Assembly: GCA_017883205.1 (NCBI GenBank)
Contig: JADGNZ010000001.1
Span: 297,639-340,341 of the forward strand
DNA: 42,703 bases
Direction: 5' to 3'
From: Thermoanaerobaculia bacterium
GTDB lineage: Bacteria > Acidobacteriota > Thermoanaerobaculia > Gp7-AA8
Position numbers and translations under genes: made by a program. Shown here one piece after another: positions 17,921 through 25,840 of this stretch. Position 1 is the stretch's first letter. Each line of letters opens with the position of its first letter. The notes beneath the pieces are model-generated. The model saw only the letters and a list, made by a program, of their open reading frames with translations, was not told the origin of the DNA and did no database searches.

Positions 17921-19219
17921 ATGGCACTCGAAGGCACACTCAAAGATTTCAGTCTCGCCGATATCTTTCAGCTCATCGGTCTGCAGCGAAAGACCGGAGT
18001 TCTGACGCTTCGCAGCAAGGATGACACCGTCACGGTGACGTTCCTGGACGGCAAGGTCGTCGGCGCCGACTCCCTGAGCCACCGCCTCGAGAACCGGCTC
18101 GGTCACGTGCTTCTGCGAAGCGAACTGCTGACCCAGGACCAGCTAAACCGCGCGCTGGAGATTCAGAAAGAGACGCTTCAGCGGCTCGGATTCATCCTCG
18201 TTCACTACGGCATCATCTCGATCGACTCGCTCAAGCAGGCGCTCCAGCTTCAGATTCTCCAGATCGTCTTCCGCCTGTTCCGCTGGAAAGACGGCGACTA
18301 TCACTTCTCGCAGGAGACGACGATCGAGTACGACCGCGACTACGTCGTTCCCGTCAGCGCCGAGTCGATCCTGATGGAAGGCGCCCGGATGATCGACGAG
18401 TGGCCGATCATCGAGAAGCGCATCCGCTCGTACGACATGGTCTTCCGCAAGAAGATGACCGATCAGGAGATCGTCGTCGCCGGCGCGTCGGAAGAGGCGG
18501 ATGAGGTCGACTTCGATGCCGCGCCTGGACGCCGTCGCAAGCCGGTCATGACCGACAAGGTCCGCATCTCGCGCGACGAGAAAACCATCTACGACATGGT
18601 CGACGGCACGACGTCGGTAACCGGTGTCATGGAGCTGTCGAAGCTGCCGGAGTTCGATACGGCAAAGGCGTTGTACGAGCTCCTGACGCGCGATCTGATC
18701 GAGGAAGTGCGCGGAAGCGGTGCCGCGGAAGTGCTCGCGCAGATGACGCCTGTGGATGAAGACGAAGTTGCCGAAACGCCGGTTCCGTTGCCGCTCGTGG
18801 CAGTGCTGGCACTCCTCGCGCTCCTTTCGCTGGCCACATCGTTCCGGAATCCGCTCAACTCACTGCATCCGCTTGGCCCGGCCCATCGATCGTCGTCCGT
18901 CGCGGAAACGCGCAAGGCGATCTCCATCGAGCGGATCGAGCAGATCGGCGAGTCGCTCGAAATGTACAACGTCATCAACGGACGCCTTCCGGCGAGGCTT
19001 CAGGACCTTGTCCCGCTCTATCTTTCGCCGTCGCTTCTGCGCGATCCGTGGGCTCACGCGTACAAATACCTCCCACAGCCGCAGCGATACCTCGTCATCG
19101 GGTTCACTGCCGACGAAAAGCCCGATACGGACCTCTTCCTCTCGCACGTGATCGACGCCGGAGCGCCTGCCGCGGCCTCCTCGAAACCGGTAACGGGTGG
19201 GATACAACTCATCGATTGA
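17921..19219 (+). CDS. DUF4388 (PATAN-like) protein with membrane helix and pseudopilin-like tail
   Basis: A 432-residue protein starting with a DUF4388 domain (MALEGTLKDFSLADIFQLIG, then LRSKDDTVTVTFLDGKVVGA), a fold found in bacterial regulators and Myxococcus-type motility and signalling proteins. A second winged-helix-like region follows to about 270. One helix at about 290-307 (PLPLVAVLALLALLSLATSF) anchors it. The last 100 residues (MYNVINGRLPARLQDL, LRDPWAHAYKYLPQ) resemble the C-terminal part of type II secretion pseudopilins of the GspG class. The fusion is unusual. No clear ribosome site precedes the ATG, which suggests coupling to the TPR gene 12 bp upstream. Role unknown; a sensor or assembly factor is a guess. 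Confidence 0.85.
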   Translation: MALEGTLKDFSLADIFQLIGLQRKTGVLTLRSKDDTVTVTFLDGKVVGADSLSHRLENRLGHVLLRSELLTQDQLNRALEIQKETLQRLGFILVHYGIISIDSLKQALQLQILQIVFRLFRWKDGDYHFSQETTIEYDRDYVVPVSAESILMEGARMIDEWPIIEKRIRSYDMVFRKKMTDQEIVVAGASEEADEVDFDAAPGRRRKPVMTDKVRISRDEKTIYDMVDGTTSVTGVMELSKLPEFDTAKALYELLTRDLIEEVRGSGAAEVLAQMTPVDEDEVAETPVPLPLVAVLALLALLSLATSFRNPLNSLHPLGPAHRSSSVAETRKAISIERIEQIGESLEMYNVINGRLPARLQDLVPLYLSPSLLRDPWAHAYKYLPQPQRYLVIGFTADEKPDTDLFLSHVIDAGAPAAASSKPVTGGIQLID

Positions 19220-19261
19220 CGAATACGAAATGGCCGGGCGTTGTTCTGCCCGCCGGTCCGT

Positions 19262-19933
19262 ATGAAGACACTCATGGTTCTGTTGCTGCTCGCCCGGGCT
19301 GCATCGCTCTCCGCATCGACACCGAAGCTTCCGCTGGTCGAAGTGCCCGCCACGCGCGGTACGTCCGACACGCTGGTCGTTTTCGTCTCCGGTGATGGAG
19401 GGTGGGCGGCCATCGACCGCGAGATCTCGAAGGTCCTTGCCGGCGAGGGAATGCCGGTCGTGGGACTCAACGCGCTGCAGTATTTCTGGACGAAACGCTC
19501 TCCCGATACCGCCTCGGGCGACCTCCGAGCGATCATCGATCAATACCTTGGCCAGTGGCACAAATCGCGAGTGCTCCTGGTCGGTTACTCCCGCGGCGCG
19601 GACGTTCTACCGGCCATGATCAGCCGGCTGCCTGCGGAGACACAGTCGAAAATCCGCATGATCGTGCTGCTCGGTCCCAGCCCGAAAGTGGAGTTCGAGT
19701 TTCACGTCGCTGACTGGATGCGTAGCGGCTCGGCGGGGGAAGCGGTTATGCCGGAGATCGGCAAACTCGGCGCGCATCGCATTCTCTGCCTGTCGGGAGA
19801 GGATGATCATGAATCGCTCTGCCGCGAGCTGACCGGACGTCCGCACGTCGACGTCGTCACGCTCAAGGGCGCACACCACTTTGACGGCGGCTATGACAAC
19901 CTTGGCCGCATCATCATCGAGCATCTAAAGTGA
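19262..19933 (+). CDS. VirJ-like alpha/beta hydrolase, copy 1
   Basis: A 223-residue exported protein with a signal peptide (MKTLMVLLLLARAASLSAS) and the VirJ domain (PF06057). Hallmarks are VVFVSGDGGWAAIDREIS, the YFW..RSPD segment and the nucleophile elbow GYSRGAD with Ser110. A final His in KGAHHFDGGYD completes a plausible triad. In Agrobacterium the related AcvB hydrolyses lysyl-phosphatidylglycerol in the periplasm; the same activity here is inference. I chose the ATG at 19262 because the signal peptide begins there; the TTG 21 bases upstream would add non-signal residues. Its stop overlaps the next gene's GTG by four bases. Confidence 0.88.
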   Translation: MKTLMVLLLLARAASLSASTPKLPLVEVPATRGTSDTLVVFVSGDGGWAAIDREISKVLAGEGMPVVGLNALQYFWTKRSPDTASGDLRAIIDQYLGQWHKSRVLLVGYSRGADVLPAMISRLPAETQSKIRMIVLLGPSPKVEFEFHVADWMRSGSAGEAVMPEIGKLGAHRILCLSGEDDHESLCRELTGRPHVDVVTLKGAHHFDGGYDNLGRIIIEHLK

Positions 19934-20643
19934 GACGAATCGGATTCCTGCTATTGCTTCTCGCGGCCGGCACTGCGCGTGCCAGCGCGCCGGACGAGCG
20001 CTGCCCGGCGCGAGCGGACATTGCCGGCCTGCCGGTAGTGACGCTCAACGCCAAAGTCCCCAGCGACCGGTTCGCCGTCATGGTCACCGGCGACGGCGGC
20101 TGGCGGCGTATCGATCGCAAGATCACCGACCGTCTTCGCGCCGCGGGCATTCCGATCGTCGGATTCATCGCCTCCGACTACTTCCGGACACGGCGCACGC
20201 CCGACGAGTCGGCCTGCGACCTGGAGCGCATCATCCGTTACTACAAACTTCAGTGGCACCGGAACAAAGTGTTGTTGATCGGCTACTCGCGTGGCGCCGA
20301 CGTCCTGCCGTTCATGGCCAGCCGTCTTCCGGCCGATCTTCGCGCCGCCACACAGCTCATCGCACTCCTCGGACTGGAGCCAGCGGTTGACTTCAAGTAT
20401 TCGCCGGCATGGACTCTCAACGCGTACACGCACAAGGAACCGCTGCACGCCGTGAAACCCGATGTCGAGAAGTTGCGTGGTCAGAACGTGCTGTGCATCT
20501 TCGGAGCGAAGGAGAAAAACTCACTTTGCCACCAGCTCGACCCGAAAGCATTCAAGATCGTCGCGGAGCCGGGCGGACACCACTTCGCGGGCAAATACCG
20601 CGATATCGCGGACGTGATCTTGATCGAGTCTGCGGGGCGGTGA
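19930..20643 (+). CDS. VirJ-like alpha/beta hydrolase, copy 2
   Basis: A 237-residue paralogue of the preceding gene, again with a signal peptide (MRRIGFLLLLLAAGTARASA), VMVTGDGGWRRIDRKIT, GYSRGADVLPF (Ser120) and a C-terminal GGHHFAGKY. The start is GTG at 19930, embedded as GTGA in the stop of copy 1. The two share the central SRGADVLP and MxSRLPA blocks but differ elsewhere, so the duplication is not recent. This copy has extra cysteines (CPARAD and SLCHQLD), which could form a disulphide. Periplasmic hydrolase; substrate inferred to be an aminoacylated or other modified phospholipid. Confidence 0.88.
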   Translation: MRRIGFLLLLLAAGTARASAPDERCPARADIAGLPVVTLNAKVPSDRFAVMVTGDGGWRRIDRKITDRLRAAGIPIVGFIASDYFRTRRTPDESACDLERIIRYYKLQWHRNKVLLIGYSRGADVLPFMASRLPADLRAATQLIALLGLEPAVDFKYSPAWTLNAYTHKEPLHAVKPDVEKLRGQNVLCIFGAKEKNSLCHQLDPKAFKIVAEPGGHHFAGKYRDIADVILIESAGR

Positions 20644-20689
20644 AGGGGGGTGTCGGGGGCGACTTCGGAATCGCCCTGAAACGAACAGC

Positions 20690-20705
20690 GGCCCCTTGCG
20701 GGGCC
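20690..20705. terminator. GC hairpin after the VirJ-like operon
   Basis: GGCCCC-TTGC-GGGGCC gives a 6-bp stem with a tetraloop 47 bp after the operon's last stop. No clear T-run follows, so termination strength is uncertain. Confidence 0.45.
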
Positions 20706-20771
20706 ACTTAAAACCAGCAGGCGGAACCGCTGGCGCTGTATTCGCGGCGAATGTAGTATCGCGCTCCGTTT

Positions 20772-21434
20772 ATGTCAAGTACCGATGCGCTGCCAACTCG
20801 CCGCACCATCGTTTACGTCGACGGTTTCAATCTCTATTTCGGGCTGGTTCAACAAGGGTGGCGCAGGTACTTGTGGCTCGATGTCTACGCGTTCGGAGCT
20901 TCAATTCTACGTCCCGATCAACGACTCGTTCGCGTCCACTATTTCACGTCCGAGATCACCGGTCCCCCCGACAAGCTCGGGCGCCAGAGGTCTTACCTGG
21001 CCGCCGTTAGGACGCTCCCTGGGGTCACGATCCATCGTGGACGGTATGAGTCCGATCAAGTGAAATGTTCCAAATGTGGCGTGGCGCTAGCGTGCCCAAA
21101 ATGCCTGAAGCTCTGGTTTGACAACAACGAAAAAATGACCGACGTGAAGATAGCCACGGGGATGATCGTCGACGCGTTCCAGAATCGCTACGATGACGCC
21201 ATTCTCATCAGCGGTGATGCGGATCAGAAACCAACCATCGATTACGTGCGCAAGCTATTCCCGGACAAGAACGCCTACGTGTGCTTTCCTCCTTCGAGGA
21301 AGTCGTACCACCTGGAGGTAGCGGCAACCGGCGTCATCACTGCCCACGAGGAGAATTTCCGCAAGAGCCAGTTTCCGCAAGTCGTCACGACCTCGCCGGG
21401 TCGATCGGTGACGAAGCCGCCGTCATGGCGTTAG
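20772..21434 (+). CDS. NYN-domain (LabA/DUF88-like) protein with internal zinc ribbon
   Basis: A 220-residue PIN-like nuclease-fold protein. The acidic metal-site residues sit at the expected places: Asp17 in VDGFNLYFGL, the Asp of TDVKIATGMIVDAF, and ISGDADQKP. A four-cysteine insert, KCSKCGVALACPKC (about 97-110), probably binds zinc and may help bind RNA. NYN proteins are predicted ribonucleases; activity here is inferred. It stands alone after the VirJ-like operon. It has no strong ribosome site; TAGTAT lies 12 bp before the ATG and may be a -10. Somewhat lower GC than its neighbours hints at acquisition. Confidence 0.87.
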   Translation: MSSTDALPTRRTIVYVDGFNLYFGLVQQGWRRYLWLDVYAFGASILRPDQRLVRVHYFTSEITGPPDKLGRQRSYLAAVRTLPGVTIHRGRYESDQVKCSKCGVALACPKCLKLWFDNNEKMTDVKIATGMIVDAFQNRYDDAILISGDADQKPTIDYVRKLFPDKNAYVCFPPSRKSYHLEVAATGVITAHEENFRKSQFPQVVTTSPGRSVTKPPSWR

Positions 21435-21485
21435 GAGACGGGAATTTGAAAGTGCCGTAATCGGCCCTCGGCGATGTAACTGGAG

Positions 21486-21527
21486 TCTGCTCTCCCACTC
21501 CCCACCCCCGACACCCCACCCCCTACC
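21486..21527. repeat. C-rich half copy of a dispersed CCCCAC/GTGGGG element
   Basis: Runs such as CCCACTCCCCACCCCCGACA form one arm of an element that occurs as full inverted repeats at 24938, 35409 and 37821. The stop codon of the following minus-strand gene (21523-21525) is part of this string. Confidence 0.6.
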
Positions 21528-22005
21528 TCGGCATATCCGAGTTGAAAATGTCCTCGGTAGCCCACCAGCGGCCGGTAGTCTTCTTCCACACCACCATGTA
21601 CTTGCCGGCATCGTGAATAGCGTGGCCACCTCTCGGCGTGATGGTCAGGTCATAGCGGCCGTTCTCCACCGCCAGATCGCTGCATGACTGCGTTACGTGG
21701 TCGGGCGTAAGGGCCAGCTCGACCGCGCCGCTGCCAAGAACCTGCGTCCAGAACGCGCGGATCGCATCGCGGCCATGGAGCGCGGGCACATTCGGTGCCA
21801 TGGTTATCGCATCCGGAGCGTAGAAGTTGTCGACGATCGCTTGCGCGCTCCCAGCCCGCACGTCTGCCGAAAGCTGACTGTTCGCGCGGCGGATGGCGTT
21901 TTCCGCATCGCCCGCTGTGGCGGCGGCCGATCCCGGCGCCGACGACGAACATGCCGCGAGAACCATCAGAACCAGCAGCGCTCCGATCGATAGAAGTCGT
22001 TTCAT
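21523..22005 (-). CDS. SnoaL/DUF4440-like lipoprotein
   Basis: A 160-residue lipoprotein: signal peptide with lipobox VLAAC (lipidated Cys near residue 19), a short Ser/Ala linker and then a cone-shaped NTF2-like domain of the DUF4440/SgcJ class (AIRRANSQLSADVRAGSAQA, NFYAPDAITMAPN, RWWATEDIFNSD). Proteins of this fold bind small ligands or act as weak enzymes; no function can be assigned. AAGGGGG lies five bases before the ATG at 22005, a strong ribosome site. It is divergent from the lipoprotein gene at 22066. The stop codon lies inside a C-rich repeat string. Confidence 0.87.
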   Translation of the reverse strand: MKRLLSIGALLVLMVLAACSSSAPGSAAATAGDAENAIRRANSQLSADVRAGSAQAIVDNFYAPDAITMAPNVPALHGRDAIRAFWTQVLGSGAVELALTPDHVTQSCSDLAVENGRYDLTITPRGGHAIHDAGKYMVVWKKTTGRWWATEDIFNSDMPR

Positions 22006-22065
22006 GAATTCCCCCTTGCGAATGAACTACGACCCAGGCGGGCCAGCGGATCTAGAATACGCGCG

Positions 22066-22476
22066 ATGCGAGATCTCTATTCGATCGCCGCGGCCCTGTT
22101 GATGCTGCTCAATGCCGGTTGTCACAGCCCGACGTCGCCTGACAATGGAGTGCCGGCCCAGCACGGGCGGCTCTCGGGCATCGTCACGATCGGGCCGAAT
22201 TGCCCGGGTCCGGAAACCGCGAATCCCTGTCCGACGCAGCCGTCGGCCTATGCCGCGCGCAAGATCCTCGTCTACACGGAGACCAAGTCGAATCTGCTCT
22301 TCACGGTCGACATCGACTCACAGGGCGCCTACTTCATCGATCTCGCGCCGGGGAAGTACACGATCGACCTCAAGCCGAGCGGCATCGACAAAACATCCGA
22401 TCTGCCGAAGCTCATCGAGATCCATGCGAACACAGTGACGAGCCTGAACGTCAGCATCGACACAGGCATCCGCTGA
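22066..22476 (+). CDS. Small lipoprotein with carboxypeptidase-regulatory-like beta-sandwich
   Basis: A 136-residue lipoprotein. The signal ends in LLNAGC, with the lipidated Cys near residue 19. The mature part has one small beta-sandwich like the carboxypeptidase regulatory domain (RLSGIVTIGPNC, KILVYTETKSNLLFTV, GAYFIDLAPGKYTIDLKPSG). Such domains usually mediate surface protein contacts. TAGAAT at 22053-22058 lies seven bases before the ATG with no ribosome site, so the mRNA may be leaderless. It converges on the SWIB gene across a GC hairpin. Function unknown. Confidence 0.8.
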   Translation: MRDLYSIAAALLMLLNAGCHSPTSPDNGVPAQHGRLSGIVTIGPNCPGPETANPCPTQPSAYAARKILVYTETKSNLLFTVDIDSQGAYFIDLAPGKYTIDLKPSGIDKTSDLPKLIEIHANTVTSLNVSIDTGIR

Positions 22477-22483
22477 GACGAGA

Positions 22484-22506
22484 AGGCCGGCGCAGAACGC
22501 CGGCCT
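22484..22506. terminator. Bidirectional GC hairpin between convergent genes
   Basis: AGGCCGGCG (22484-22492) pairs perfectly with CGCCGGCCT (22498-22506) around a CAGAA loop. It lies 7 bp beyond the lipoprotein stop and 22 bp beyond the SWIB stop, as expected of a shared terminator. There is no T-run on either side. Confidence 0.65.
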
Positions 22507-22528
22507 CGGGTGGCTCGCGGTTCCGGGA

Positions 22529-22798
22529 CTACGCTTTCAGGTGCTTGCTGACGAGAGCGGTCATCTCGAACATCGAGACCTGCTTCTTGCCGTTGAAGAT
22601 CTTCAGCAGTTTGTCGTCTGCGTTGATCATCCGCTTGTTCGTCTTGTCCTGAAGGCCGTTGGCCTTGATGTAGTCCCACACCTTTTTCGTGACTTCGCTG
22701 CGGGGGATCGGCTTGCTGCCGACGATCGTGGCCAGGTCGCTGCTCGGAGTTACTTCCGCGGCAAGACCTTTGCCGGGGCTCTTCTTCGTTGTCGCCAT
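22529..22798 (-). CDS. SWIB/MDM2 domain protein
   Basis: An 89-residue stand-alone SWIB domain (PF02201) after a Lys-rich start. The core reads SEVTKKVWDYIKANGLQ, INADDKLLKIFNGKKQVSMF and MTALVSKHLK, a close family match. In eukaryotes the domain occurs in chromatin remodellers and MDM2. In bacteria it occurs alone or fused to topoisomerase I, with a suggested role in nucleoid or DNA-associated complexes. Basic charge supports nucleic-acid contact. GGAGAGGAC about nine bases before the ATG is a good ribosome site. No partner gene is adjacent. Confidence 0.92.
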   Translation of the reverse strand: MATTKKSPGKGLAAEVTPSSDLATIVGSKPIPRSEVTKKVWDYIKANGLQDKTNKRMINADDKLLKIFNGKKQVSMFEMTALVSKHLKA

Positions 22799-22974
22799 TA
22801 GTAATGTCCTCTCCTACGTTTGTTCTACGTTTTGGCGGATTGTGCGCTACTGCACCCTGCGCGTCAAACGGGGAATTTCGGTCGATGTGCCAAAAGTCAT
22901 GATGAGCCTGCTGCGCTTCAGGCACATGTGCATCCTCTCACGGCCACCTAGATTGACCGGCGAAGGAGATGCTC

Positions 22975-23706
22975 ATGCACCAGCAACCACTCGTCCGGCT
23001 GACCGAAATCACCCGCACTTACCCCCTCGGACGCGTCCAGGTCCGCGCGCTCACCGGGGTCTCGCTCGACATCGCCCGCGGTGATTTCCTGGCGTTGGCC
23101 GGGCCCTCTGGCAGCGGCAAAACGACGCTGCTCAACCTCATAGGATGCATCGACAAGCCCGATAGCGGCCGCATCGTGATCGACGGTATCGACGTGACTG
23201 GCGTTCCGCTGCACCGTCTGGCTGCGACCCGGCGCGACACGCTCGGCTTCATTTTTCAAACCTTCAACCTCATTCCCGTTCTCACCGCGTTCGAGAACGT
23301 CGAGTACCCGCTCCTGCTGCAGCACCTGCCTGCGAGCCAGCGACGCGACCGCGTTCGCTACTGGCTCGATCAGGTCGGGCTGTCGGAGCAGGCGCGCCAG
23401 CGGCCCGACCAGCTTTCCGGCGGCCAACGGCAGCGCGTGGCCATCGCCCGCGCCATGGCAGGCGAGCCGAAGCTCGTCCTCGCTGATGAGCCGACTGCCA
23501 ATCTCGACTCAGTGACTGCCGCGCGAATCCTCGACCTCGTCGAAGGGCTCAACGACTCCACCGGATGCACATTCATCTTCGCCACGCACGATCCCGCGCT
23601 GATGTCACGCGCCCGACGCTGCGTCCGCATGCACGACGGCGCGATCACCGCCGATGTCGCCGCCAATCTCATAGACCAGCCACTTCTCGAAGCACGCGCT
23701 TCGTAA
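22975..23706 (+). CDS. ABC transporter ATP-binding protein, LolD/MacB type
   Basis: A 243-residue ATPase of the LolD/MacB/FtsE class that would power the FtsX-like permease encoded 9 bp downstream. Visible motifs: Walker A GPSGSGKTT (43-51), Q-loop IFQTFNLIP, signature LSGGQRQR (from 147), Walker B LVLADEPTANLDS and the switch His in FATHDP. The ATG at 22975 is preferred to the one at 22969, because AAGGAG (22963-22968) touches the first but is six bases from the second. It is the first gene of a likely four-gene envelope operon. Such systems usually extract lipoproteins or other envelope substrates rather than importing solutes. Confidence 0.94.
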   Translation: MHQQPLVRLTEITRTYPLGRVQVRALTGVSLDIARGDFLALAGPSGSGKTTLLNLIGCIDKPDSGRIVIDGIDVTGVPLHRLAATRRDTLGFIFQTFNLIPVLTAFENVEYPLLLQHLPASQRRDRVRYWLDQVGLSEQARQRPDQLSGGQRQRVAIARAMAGEPKLVLADEPTANLDSVTAARILDLVEGLNDSTGCTFIFATHDPALMSRARRCVRMHDGAITADVAANLIDQPLLEARAS

Positions 23707-23715
23707 GGAAACCCG

Positions 23716-24930
23716 ATGCTCACCAAACTTGCCCTTCGCAACGTCTTCCGCAATCGCAGGCGCTCCGCCATCACCCTGCTCGTCATCGTCTTCGGCGCGG
23801 TCGGCTTGATTCTCTTCGGCGGCTACAAAGCCATCACGTTCCACGGTCTTCGCGAAAGCACGATTCGCAACCGGCTGGGACATCTCCAGATCTACAAACA
23901 GGGATTCGAGCACGCCGAGGCAAAGAAGCCACTCGAATTCGGGCTCGACGACGTCGCCCCGCTACGCCGTGCGATCGAGAGCGACAAGCGCGTCCGGATG
24001 ACCACCGCCCAGATCACGCTGATGGGCCTGATCAGCAACGGCGACAAGTCGGAGACCTTCCTTGCCACCGGCGTCGAGCCTAAGGAAGACCGGGCCATGA
24101 ACGCGCAACGCCTCGTCGCCGGTACCGATTTGCCGGAAGGCGAGAGCGATGCCGTGATCATCGGCCGCGGACTGGCCGCCTCGATGCACGCCAAGCCTGG
24201 CGACTACCTCACTCTGATGTCGACGACGACCTCGGGATCACTGAACGCCATCGACGTCCGCGTGGCGGGCATCTTCATGAGTGGCGTGAAGGAGTACGAC
24301 GACCGCGCCATCAAGATGCCGCTGGCAGGCGCGCAACAACTTCTGCAGACGAAGAAAGTCGAGCGCCTCCTCGTCCTTCTCAACGAGACGGACGACACCG
24401 CCGCGGTCCGCGCCGATCTCACCGCGCTCTTTGCGCGCAAGCACTGGGCGCTTGAGATGAAGGATTGGTCGCAGCTCGCCAGCTTCTACCACCAGGTCGT
24501 GCTGCTCTACAACGGCATCTTCGGCTTCATCGGCATGGTCGTCTTCGGCATCGTCATCTTCAGCGTGGCGAACACGATCGTGATGTCGATCTTCGAGCGC
24601 ACGCGCGAGATCGGCACGATGATGGCCATCGGCACGACGCGATCGAGCGTGTGGCGACTCTTCTTCCTTGAAGGCCTATTCATCGGCCTCCTCGGCGGCG
24701 TGGCCGGCTTGCTGGCGGGAGCCGGCGCATCCAGCATCATCAACCACGTTCACCTGATGTTGCCGCCGCCACCGGGCTACACGCAGGGCTATCCGCTACG
24801 CGTGATGCTCCAGCCAGGCATCCTAGTCACCGCGTTCCTCATCGCCGTCATCACCGCCACGCTCTCCTCGATCCTCCCCGCGCTCAAAGCGTCGCGCCTG
24901 AAGATCGTGGATGCACTGGGGCATATATGA
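23716..24930 (+). CDS. ABC transporter permease, FtsX/LolC type
   Basis: A 404-residue inner-membrane permease with the four-helix FtsX/MacB layout: one N-terminal helix (RRRSAITLLVIVFGAVGLIL), a large periplasmic MacB-like domain (about 45-270), then three helices with FGIVIFSVANTIVMSIFERT, the ERTREIGTMMAIG motif and a final helix near 380-395. The cytoplasmic C-terminus ALKASRLKIVDALGH is the usual ending. TAAGGAAA precedes the start. It works with the ATPase upstream. The LolA-like protein and barrel encoded downstream suggest a trans-envelope system moving a lipophilic substrate; that is inference. Confidence 0.93.
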   Translation: MLTKLALRNVFRNRRRSAITLLVIVFGAVGLILFGGYKAITFHGLRESTIRNRLGHLQIYKQGFEHAEAKKPLEFGLDDVAPLRRAIESDKRVRMTTAQITLMGLISNGDKSETFLATGVEPKEDRAMNAQRLVAGTDLPEGESDAVIIGRGLAASMHAKPGDYLTLMSTTTSGSLNAIDVRVAGIFMSGVKEYDDRAIKMPLAGAQQLLQTKKVERLLVLLNETDDTAAVRADLTALFARKHWALEMKDWSQLASFYHQVVLLYNGIFGFIGMVVFGIVIFSVANTIVMSIFERTREIGTMMAIGTTRSSVWRLFFLEGLFIGLLGGVAGLLAGAGASSIINHVHLMLPPPPGYTQGYPLRVMLQPGILVTAFLIAVITATLSSILPALKASRLKIVDALGHI

Positions 24931-24937
24931 GTTGGTT

Positions 24938-25117
24938 TGTGGGGAGTAGGGGGTGGGGTGTGGGAGTGCGGTTTTCGGGGGTCGGGAGTCGCAGAAACTC
25001 CGAATCCGAGGTCTCGCTTCGCTCCGAACCAGCTCTGTTGCCCCACTCCTCGTCACCCGATCCGACGTCGTGCCCTACGTCTCTCTCCCACCCCCCACTC
25101 CCTACACCCCACACCCC
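24938..25117. repeat. GTGGGG/CCCCAC inverted-repeat element within the ABC operon
   Basis: G-rich arm (24938-24969, e.g. GGGGAGTAGGGGGTGGGG) and a C-rich arm (25087-25117, e.g. CCCACTCCCTACACCCCACA) are imperfect complements around a core of about 117 bp. The C-rich arm ends at the GGAGG ribosome site of the next gene, so the element forms the whole gap between permease and LolA-like genes. Confidence 0.7.
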
Positions 25118-25126
25118 GGAGGCAAC

Positions 25127-25840
25127 ATGAAACGAACCCTGCTCATCCTTCTTCTCGCCGCTGCGCCGTTGCGCGCGGCCGGTAACGACGCGGCTTCCGT
25201 GCTCGCGCGCGCTGACGTCTTTCGCAATCCGATTCCGAGCTTCTCGGTCGATGTTGAGCTCATGTCGGTCACGCCGGACGGCAAGTCCAACACTTCGCGC
25301 TTTCGCGTCTACGGCAAAGGTGCGGACCGCAGCATCGTCGAGTTCACCTACCCGCAGACCGAGAAAGGGAAGTACCTGCTGATGCTGCGCGACGCGATGT
25401 GGATCTACATTCCGACGGCGAGCCGGCCGATCCGCATCTCGCCGCTGCAACGGCTGATGGGCCAAGCCTCGAACGGCGACGTTGCGCGGACGAACTTTGC
25501 GGCCGACTACGACGCGAAGTCGGTGGCCGAAGAGGGCGACACGTACGTTCTCGACCTCGTGGCCAGAGATCCGGCAGTCGCCTACAACCGCGTCAAGCTC
25601 TGGATCGACAAACAGAGCTACGAGCCGCGCCGCGCCGATTTCTACGTCGTCTCTGGCAAGCTGATCAAGCGGGCGAACTACCGCACGTACGGGACGATGG
25701 CCGGCCGCCGCGTGGTCACCGAGGTCGAGATCGAGGACCTCCTCCGCCCCGGCAACCGCACGACGATGCGCTACGCCAACCTCACACCCAAAGAGAACGC
25801 CGAAAAGATGTTCACAAAGGACTCGCTCGGCAAATGGTAA
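25127..25840 (+). CDS. LolA-like outer-membrane lipoprotein-sorting protein
   Basis: A 237-residue exported protein: signal peptide MKRTLLILLLAAAPLRAAG and a LolA/LolB-like domain of PF17131 type, with SFSVDVELMSV, EKGKYLLMLRDAMWIYIP, SRPIRISPLQRLMGQASNGD and EVEIEDLLRPGNRTTMR. LolA-like folds carry lipids or lipoproteins through the periplasm. GGAGG at 25118-25122 sets the ATG at 25127; longer frames upstream run through a repeat. Next to an FtsX-type transporter, the product is likely its periplasmic or outer-membrane partner. Confidence 0.9.
   Translation: MKRTLLILLLAAAPLRAAGNDAASVLARADVFRNPIPSFSVDVELMSVTPDGKSNTSRFRVYGKGADRSIVEFTYPQTEKGKYLLMLRDAMWIYIPTASRPIRISPLQRLMGQASNGDVARTNFAADYDAKSVAEEGDTYVLDLVARDPAVAYNRVKLWIDKQSYEPRRADFYVVSGKLIKRANYRTYGTMAGRRVVTEVEIEDLLRPGNRTTMRYANLTPKENAEKMFTKDSLGKW

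Noticed and set aside
25399-25833. Upstream extension of the barrel gene
   Set aside because: It runs antisense in character through the LolA-like gene; the ATG at 25834 is coupled to that gene's stop.
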